NCBI RefSeq assembly: GCF_008704655.1
Contig: NZ_CP023688.1
Location: forward strand, 3,472,001 to 3,536,000
Direction: 5' to 3'
DNA: 64,000 nucleotides
From: Streptomyces rimosus
GTDB taxonomy: Bacteria > Actinomycetota > Actinomycetes > Streptomycetales > Streptomycetaceae
Shown here: in pieces, positions 59,734 to 64,000 of the stretch
Numbering within the stretch: position 1 is the stretch's first letter
Layout: each line of letters starts with the position of its first letter
Translations under genes and position numbers: made by a program
Notes under the pieces: generated by a model
Told to the model about the DNA's origin: nothing
Database searches by the model: none
Seen by the model: the letters and a program-made list of their open reading frames with translations, nothing else

Positions 59734-60459
59734 TCAGGTGTTGAGGCGGGCTGTCAGGCCGTCGAGGACCCGGTCGAGGCCGTACGAGAAGGCGTCGTCG
59801 CGGATCTGCTGCGGATGGGCGTCCTGCTGGGCGGAGCTTCCCTCCCGCAGCCGTGGGTGTTGCTGTGCGGCCTCGTCGAAGGCCGGTCGCAGGTCCGCCA
59901 CCCACTCCTGCTCGGTCTTGCCGCTCCGGGCGATCAGCGAGAGGTAGGCGGCCTCGGAGGTGGCGATTCCGATGACGTATGCCGTGAGCGTCCCCGCCGC
60001 CTGGTCCTTCTCCTCCGCGGAGAAGCCTGCCGCCTCGAACTGGGCGAGCAGCCCCGATGACATCCGCATGGCGTTCGGCCCGATGTGGACGAGGCCGACC
60101 TGGCCGAGCTCGGGGGCGATCCAGGGGTGGCGCAGGGCCATCGCCCGCAGGTCGGTGGCGATGCGGGTGACGGCGGCGCGCCACTGGGACCGGTCGGCGG
60201 TGGCCGGCGGCCGGATCTCGCCGTAGACGTCGTCCACGACCAGTTGGATCAGCTCGTCCCGGTTGGCCACGTGCCGGTAGAGGGAGGTGGCCGCCGCGTT
60301 CAGGCGGCTGCCGAGCTTGCGCATGCTGAGCGCCTCCGTGCCCTCCTGGTCCAGCAGTTCGATCGCCGCGGCCACGATCTGTTCGCGGGTCAGCTGCTCC
60401 CGCTGCGGGCGGCGCGGCCGGGTCCACACCGATGCGGTCGGCTTGTCGTCGGCTGGCAT
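59734..60459 (-). CDS. TetR-family regulator (TetR C-terminal-domain type)
   Basis: A 241-residue repressor. After a polar tail, LTREQIVAAAIELLDQEGTEALSMRKLGSRLNAAATSLYRHVANRDELI is the DNA-binding domain (parts: IVAAAIELLDQEGTEALSMR and LNAAATSLYRHVANRDELI). The C-terminal part (LRAMALRHPWIAPELGQ, GLLAQFEAAGFSAEEKDQAAGTLTAYVIG) matches the ligand domain shared with tetracycline repressors. ATG at 60459. It is divergent from a beta-lactamase-fold gene, with a near-perfect 27-bp operator between them. Confidence 0.93.
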   Translation of the reverse strand: MPADDKPTASVWTRPRRPQREQLTREQIVAAAIELLDQEGTEALSMRKLGSRLNAAATSLYRHVANRDELIQLVVDDVYGEIRPPATADRSQWRAAVTRIATDLRAMALRHPWIAPELGQVGLVHIGPNAMRMSSGLLAQFEAAGFSAEEKDQAAGTLTAYVIGIATSEAAYLSLIARSGKTEQEWVADLRPAFDEAAQQHPRLREGSSAQQDAHPQQIRDDAFSYGLDRVLDGLTARLNT

Positions 60460-60525
60460 AAGGGCCGGCTCCTCATCTCTCTGATCGTCATCGTCCTGCG
60501 GACTTTCCCCCGCGCATCGTAGTGC

Positions 60526-60552
60526 ACGCTGTACGCATCTTGCGTACAGCGT
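60526..60552. promoter_or_regulatory. 27-bp TetR-type operator
   Basis: Perfect 12-bp arms ACGCTGTACGCA (60526-60537) and TGCGTACAGCGT (60541-60552) with a 3-nt centre, in the divergent region between tetR and the hydrolase. Two further CGTACG half-sites follow (60562-60567 and 60589-60594). A minus-strand TACGAT, a possible -10, abuts it at 60521-60516. Confidence 0.75.
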
Positions 60553-60619
60553 TTTTGAGTGCGTACGGTGTGCGCATCGAGAGAACGGCGTACGCATCAC
60601 CACAGGGCGGGGAGCAGTC

Positions 60620-62074
60620 ATGTCGCAGAACGTGAGCTGGGACGAGCAGGGCAACTGGGGCGCCGCGGGCGCGTGGGGTTCCCGGGATTCCGCGGGGCGG
60701 AAGTTGGACCTCGCCCACTGGCAGGTCCGTCTCGACGCACTGCGCGCCAAGCACCACGTCCCGGGCGCGTCGCTCGCGCTGCTCGTCGACGGCACCGTCC
60801 ACGAACTGGCCAGCGGCGTGCTGCACACGGGAACGGGCGTGGAGGTGACGACCGACTCGGTCTTCCAGATGGGCTCGATAGCCAAGGTCTACACCGCCAC
60901 CCTGATCATGCAGCTCGCCGAATCGGGCGTACTGGACCTGGACGCCCCGGTCGTGGACGTACTGCCGGAGTTCTCGGTCGCCGGTCCCGCGGCGACCAGG
61001 GCGATCACCATCCGCCGGCTGCTCAGCCACACCGGCGGCCTCACCTGCGACTTCACCCACGACAGCGGGCGCGGTGACGACTGCCTCGCCCGGTACGTCG
61101 AGGCCGCGAAGGGCGTGGCCCTCGACTGCCCGCCCGGCACCGCGATCTCCTACAGCAGCGTCGGCTACAACGTGCTCGGCCGGATCATCGAGGTGGTGAC
61201 CGGCAAGGTCTGGGACCAGGCGCTCAAAGACCTCCTCCTGACCCCGCTCGGCCTGACGCACACCATGACGCTGCCCGAGGAGGCACTGCGGTTCCGCGCC
61301 GCGATGGGGCACCTGGGCGAGCCGGGCCGGATGCCGGACCCGGCGCCCGAATGGGACATGATGCCGCGCTCGGCGGGCCCCTACGGCAGAGTCATCGCCT
61401 CCGCCGGAGACCTCGCCCGCCTCGCGCGGATGCACCTGGCCGGCGGGGTGGCCGAGGACGGCACGCGCGTGCTCTCCGCGGAGACGGCCGCGCTGATGCA
61501 GCGCCGGGTGGTGGACTGCCCCGACAAATGGACGGTCAGCTCGGACGGCTGGGGCCTGGGCTGGACCCTGTACGACTGGAACGGCGTCCCGGGCTACGGC
61601 CACGACGGCGCCTCCATCGGACAGTACGGCTACCTGCGCGTGGTGCCGTCGGCGGGCGTCGCGGTCGCGCTGCTCACCAACGGCGGCGGCGCACGGGAGG
61701 TGTACGCGGCGCTCTACCGCGAACTCCTCGCCGAACTCGCCGGAGTGACCATGCCGGAGCCCTTCGCCCCGCCCGCCCGGCCTCCCGTGGTCGACTTCGC
61801 ACCGCTGGTCGGCACGTACCGGCGCGAGGGTGTGGTCATCACCGTGACCGAGCGGGACGGTGCGGGACACGTGCGGTACGCATTCGTCGACGGCATGAAG
61901 GACTTCTCCGACCCGCTCGAAATCGATCTGCTGCCGGTGACGGAAACGGTCTTCGCCGGTACGGGGGTGGGCGCGGCGTTCAGCGAGGACTACATGCCCG
62001 TCGTCTTCTCCACGCTCCCCGACGGCACGGGCTGCGTCTACATCGGCATGCGCTGCGGCCCCAAGACCGCGTAG
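60620..62074 (+). CDS. Beta-lactamase-fold serine hydrolase (class C / esterase type)
   Basis: A 484-residue cytosolic enzyme (no signal peptide). The serine-beta-lactamase triad is visible: MGSIAKVYTA (SxxK) near residue 90, YSSVGYNVLG (Tyr region) and GHDGAS in place of KTG. LLSHTGGLTCDF is the usual second loop. A C-terminal lipocalin-like domain starts about 385 (LVGTYRREGVVITVTER). Family members are carboxylesterases, D-aminopeptidases or amidases. Divergent from tetR, so expression is probably induced when the repressor's ligand is present. GGGGAG upstream of the ATG. Confidence 0.93.
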   Translation: MSQNVSWDEQGNWGAAGAWGSRDSAGRKLDLAHWQVRLDALRAKHHVPGASLALLVDGTVHELASGVLHTGTGVEVTTDSVFQMGSIAKVYTATLIMQLAESGVLDLDAPVVDVLPEFSVAGPAATRAITIRRLLSHTGGLTCDFTHDSGRGDDCLARYVEAAKGVALDCPPGTAISYSSVGYNVLGRIIEVVTGKVWDQALKDLLLTPLGLTHTMTLPEEALRFRAAMGHLGEPGRMPDPAPEWDMMPRSAGPYGRVIASAGDLARLARMHLAGGVAEDGTRVLSAETAALMQRRVVDCPDKWTVSSDGWGLGWTLYDWNGVPGYGHDGASIGQYGYLRVVPSAGVAVALLTNGGGAREVYAALYRELLAELAGVTMPEPFAPPARPPVVDFAPLVGTYRREGVVITVTERDGAGHVRYAFVDGMKDFSDPLEIDLLPVTETVFAGTGVGAAFSEDYMPVVFSTLPDGTGCVYIGMRCGPKTA

Positions 62075-62181
62075 GCCCACCCGCCCCGTACGGCTCTCCC
62101 CTGTCATGCGGCGAGTCTCACCATGGGACGACAAGCCTTTTGACAGCGTCACCGCGCCCCTGGACCGCCACCATGTGATGC

Positions 62182-62598
62182 ATGGCAACTTCGGGGGCAC
62201 GCGGCGGTCGTCTGGGCGGGTTGGGCCAATGGTGGGGCGTTCTGGCCGGCGCCTTACTGGTTGCGGCGTGGGTCAATTCCGCCGCCGGACCGGCCTTAGT
62301 GATCACACTCTCCGCCCTCGTGGTCCTGTGGAGCTTCTTCCAGGCACCGGTGACGTGCAACGCTCCCGTACGAGGGCGCGCGGACGGCTGCCGCAACAAT
62401 GCCTCGGGGCTGCTGCTGGGCTGCCACATCCGTCAACACCGCTGGCAGAAACTGAAGATGCTGATCGTCAGGCGGCAGGTCCGCGCCTTCTGCGCCGGTC
62501 TGTTCTCGGACGGCAAGGCGACGGTCGTCACGCTGGCCGGCGCGGGAAGCTTCATTTCCGGGCTTGTGGCGCTTGTGCCCGGGGTCGTCGTTCACTGA
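62182..62598 (+). CDS. Membrane protein with cysteine/histidine-rich loop
   Basis: A 138-residue protein. Two hydrophobic segments (WWGVLAGALLVAAWVNSAAG, ALVITLSALVVLWSFFQAPV) are followed by a loop with CNAPVRG, DGCRNN, LGCHIRQHRW, a zinc-knuckle-like set of three Cys and two His. A final hydrophobic segment ends it (VVTLAGAGSFISGLVALVPGVVV). Function unknown. The ATG at 62182 lacks a clear ribosome-binding site. It stands between the hydrolase and the thioesterase genes on the same strand. Confidence 0.7.
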   Translation: MATSGARGGRLGGLGQWWGVLAGALLVAAWVNSAAGPALVITLSALVVLWSFFQAPVTCNAPVRGRADGCRNNASGLLLGCHIRQHRWQKLKMLIVRRQVRAFCAGLFSDGKATVVTLAGAGSFISGLVALVPGVVVH

Positions 62599-62680
62599 CC
62601 GTAAGTGGCTTGTGGGAAGCGGTTGTTGTTGCCACTGTGACGGAGGAAGGCTGAGGAGGCAGAAAGGTGGATGACGGCGC

Positions 62681-63115
62681 GTGGGTGACGGGCGGGATGA
62701 ATTCGCTGTGCGGGTTTCCGTACGGGGATACGAGACGGATTCCCAGGGGCATCTGAACGGGAGCGTGTACCTCCAGTACGCGGAGCACGCCCGGTGGTCG
62801 GTGCTGCAGGCGGCCGGAATACGGCAGAGCGATCTGCTGGCGAAGGGGGTCGGACCGGTCACGCTGGAGACCACGGTCCGGTATCTGCGGGAACTGCGGG
62901 CCGGGGATGAGGTCGAGGTGACGTGCGCGTTCCTGTGGGGGGAGGGGAAGACGTTCCGGATGGAGCAGGAGGTCCGGCGCATTGACGACGGTGGTGTGGC
63001 GGCTCGGGTGACGGCGGTGGGCGGGCTGATGGATCTGGAGGCGCGCAGGCTGGTGGGTGATCCGGTGGGGTATTTCCGGGCGTTGGCGGGGGATGTGGGG
63101 GTGTTGGGGTTGTGA
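62681..63115 (+). CDS. Hotdog-fold acyl-CoA thioesterase (4HBT family)
   Basis: A 144-residue thioesterase. VSVRGYETDSQGHLNGSVYLQYAEHARW (parts: YETDSQGHLNGSVYLQYAE) has the catalytic Asp and the central helix of 4-hydroxybenzoyl-CoA-type enzymes. LETTVRYLRELRAGDEVEVTC and RVTAVGGLMDLEARR complete the fold. Only a GTG at 62681 opens the frame near the fold; GAGGAGG is 20 nt upstream, farther than usual, so the start is uncertain. Likely hydrolyses an acyl-CoA; substrate unknown. Confidence 0.9.
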   Translation: MGDGRDEFAVRVSVRGYETDSQGHLNGSVYLQYAEHARWSVLQAAGIRQSDLLAKGVGPVTLETTVRYLRELRAGDEVEVTCAFLWGEGKTFRMEQEVRRIDDGGVAARVTAVGGLMDLEARRLVGDPVGYFRALAGDVGVLGL

Positions 63116-63162
63116 GGGGAAGGGGCGCGCGGACCGTTGCGGGGTGCCGCGCGCCCCTTGGC

Positions 63163-64000
63163 TCAGTGTCGTACCGCTGCTGCCAGTGATGCTGTTTCCA
63201 TGGGGCTGAGGAGAGCGCCGGCGGTCCCGGCTCCCGCCGCGGCCTTGCCGCACAGTGCCTGGATGATGTGCGTGTTCAGGGCGGCGTCGATCGGGTGGGG
63301 CCGGGACGGATCGGCGTCCGGCCGCTGGTACTTCATCAGGTTGATGCCCAGCGACACCTGCCGTCGGCCGTCCGGGCTCGTCAGCGCGTAGGTGCCGGCG
63401 CCGAACACTCCGCCGTCGTGGCCCCAGAACCGGCCGCACGGCATGTCCTGGGTGTACAGCCCGAGTCCGTAGTACCTGCCCGGGATGCCCGGGACCGGCA
63501 CGGTGGTCTGCATCTCCCGCAGCTCGGCGGGGGCCAGGAGTTCGCCGGTGAGCAGCGCGCGGTAGAACTGGTTCAGATCGGCGGTGGTCGAGACCAGTGA
63601 GCCGAGGGCCCAGGCCCAGGACATGTCGTAGACGCTGTAGTCACGCGGCGGGTCGATCCGGCCGTACAGGGCCTCGTACATCTTCGCGTGCGGGCCCTTG
63701 ATGTACGGGCTGCGCGGGAAGTAGGTGTGGCGCAGGCCGGCCGCCCGGATGACGTGCCGCGTCAGGTACTTCTCCGCGTCCTGGCCGGTGACCTTGGTCA
63801 GGATCAGTCCGGCGAGCACGTAGTTGGTGTTGGAGTACGAGAACACGGCGCCCGGTGCCCCGGTCCGCGGTTCCGCCAGCCCGTACCGGACGAGTTCCAA
63901 GGGGCTGAAGTGGCGGAACCGGTTGTCGTCCAGGCTTTGCGGGTCCAGGCGGCGCAGGGACGGGAAGGCGCCCGGGATGTAGTCGCCGATGCCGCTGGTG
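63163..64000 (-). CDS. Serine hydrolase (D-Ala-D-Ala carboxypeptidase type), 5' end outside window
   Basis: At least 279 residues of a beta-lactamase-fold enzyme whose N-terminus, including SxxK, lies beyond the window. Visible are TSGIGDYIPG (the HTSG loop), FSYSNTNYVLAGLIL (YxN motif) and FWGHDGGVFGAGT (HxG replacing KTG). The C-terminus is complete and Ala-rich. Such secreted enzymes trim peptidoglycan peptides or act as esterases. It is convergent with the thioesterase gene, 47 nt away. Confidence 0.92.
   Translation of the reverse strand, partial: TSGIGDYIPGAFPSLRRLDPQSLDDNRFRHFSPLELVRYGLAEPRTGAPGAVFSYSNTNYVLAGLILTKVTGQDAEKYLTRHVIRAAGLRHTYFPRSPYIKGPHAKMYEALYGRIDPPRDYSVYDMSWAWALGSLVSTTADLNQFYRALLTGELLAPAELREMQTTVPVPGIPGRYYGLGLYTQDMPCGRFWGHDGGVFGAGTYALTSPDGRRQVSLGINLMKYQRPDADPSRPHPIDAALNTHIIQALCGKAAAGAGTAGALLSPMETASLAAAVRH

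Overview
The window is high-GC actinobacterial chromosome, almost certainly Streptomyces. The evidence is near-uniform G/C third positions, an XRE/DUF397 pair, mycothiol S-conjugate amidase, a Flp/Tad pilus locus, a chitinase under a DasR-type operator, GTP-dependent PEP carboxykinase and Streptomyces-like TAGGNT -10 boxes. I see no rRNA, tRNA, insertion sequence, prophage or CRISPR array. The gene at each window edge is cut off.

Layout. 1-6,800: a truncated aldo/keto reductase, a prepilin peptidase and DUF192 pair with divergent promoters, an XRE/DUF397 module facing an anti-sigma-type ATPase, and a Cmx-like efflux pump with its TetR repressor, which share a 20-bp operator. 6,890-16,985: one minus-strand Tad pilus locus (unknown zinc-ribbon protein, CpaB, CpaE, two TadE-like proteins, CpaF, TadB, TadC, Flp pilin, TadG-like protein, lipoprotein, OmpA-domain protein). 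The prepilin peptidase at 986-1,732 would process its pilin. 17,185-22,431: secreted enzymes (GH18 chitinase behind a dre box, trypsin-like protease, M14 carboxypeptidase) and two small membrane or lipoproteins. 22,486-24,398: a small odd group (CYTH enzyme, XRE regulator, a 34-bp palindrome, a degenerate resolvase-like protein).

24,400-31,724: a catabolic cluster of GntP-family permease, RidA, IclR regulator, PfkB kinase, DSD1-type PLP enzyme and N-acyl-D-amino-acid deacylase. Read together these fit D-amino-acid, perhaps D-serine, use. 31,660-33,504: a KAP NTPase fused to an atypical receiver domain, the least ordinary gene here and the best candidate for an uncharacterised signalling or defence system. 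33,766-43,374: housekeeping and regulatory genes (alanine-type aminotransferase, pckG, TrhA/hemolysin III, TetR, MerR with its target oxidoreductase, DUF255 thioredoxin-domain protein).

43,532-59,003: Uma2 nuclease, a large STAND NTPase with TPRs and an altered Walker A, mca, greA, a DrrAB-like ABC exporter, threonine ammonia-lyase, MarR, a sigma-like protein coupled to a membrane protein, cystathionine gamma-synthase and msrA. 59,003-64,000: a frameshifted gene and a short msrA-like remnant, a TetR/beta-lactamase-fold hydrolase pair around a 27-bp operator, a cysteine-rich membrane protein, a hotdog thioesterase and a truncated serine hydrolase. Starts were chosen from Shine-Dalgarno spacing and domain limits. 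Promoters and operators were found by eye and are candidates only.
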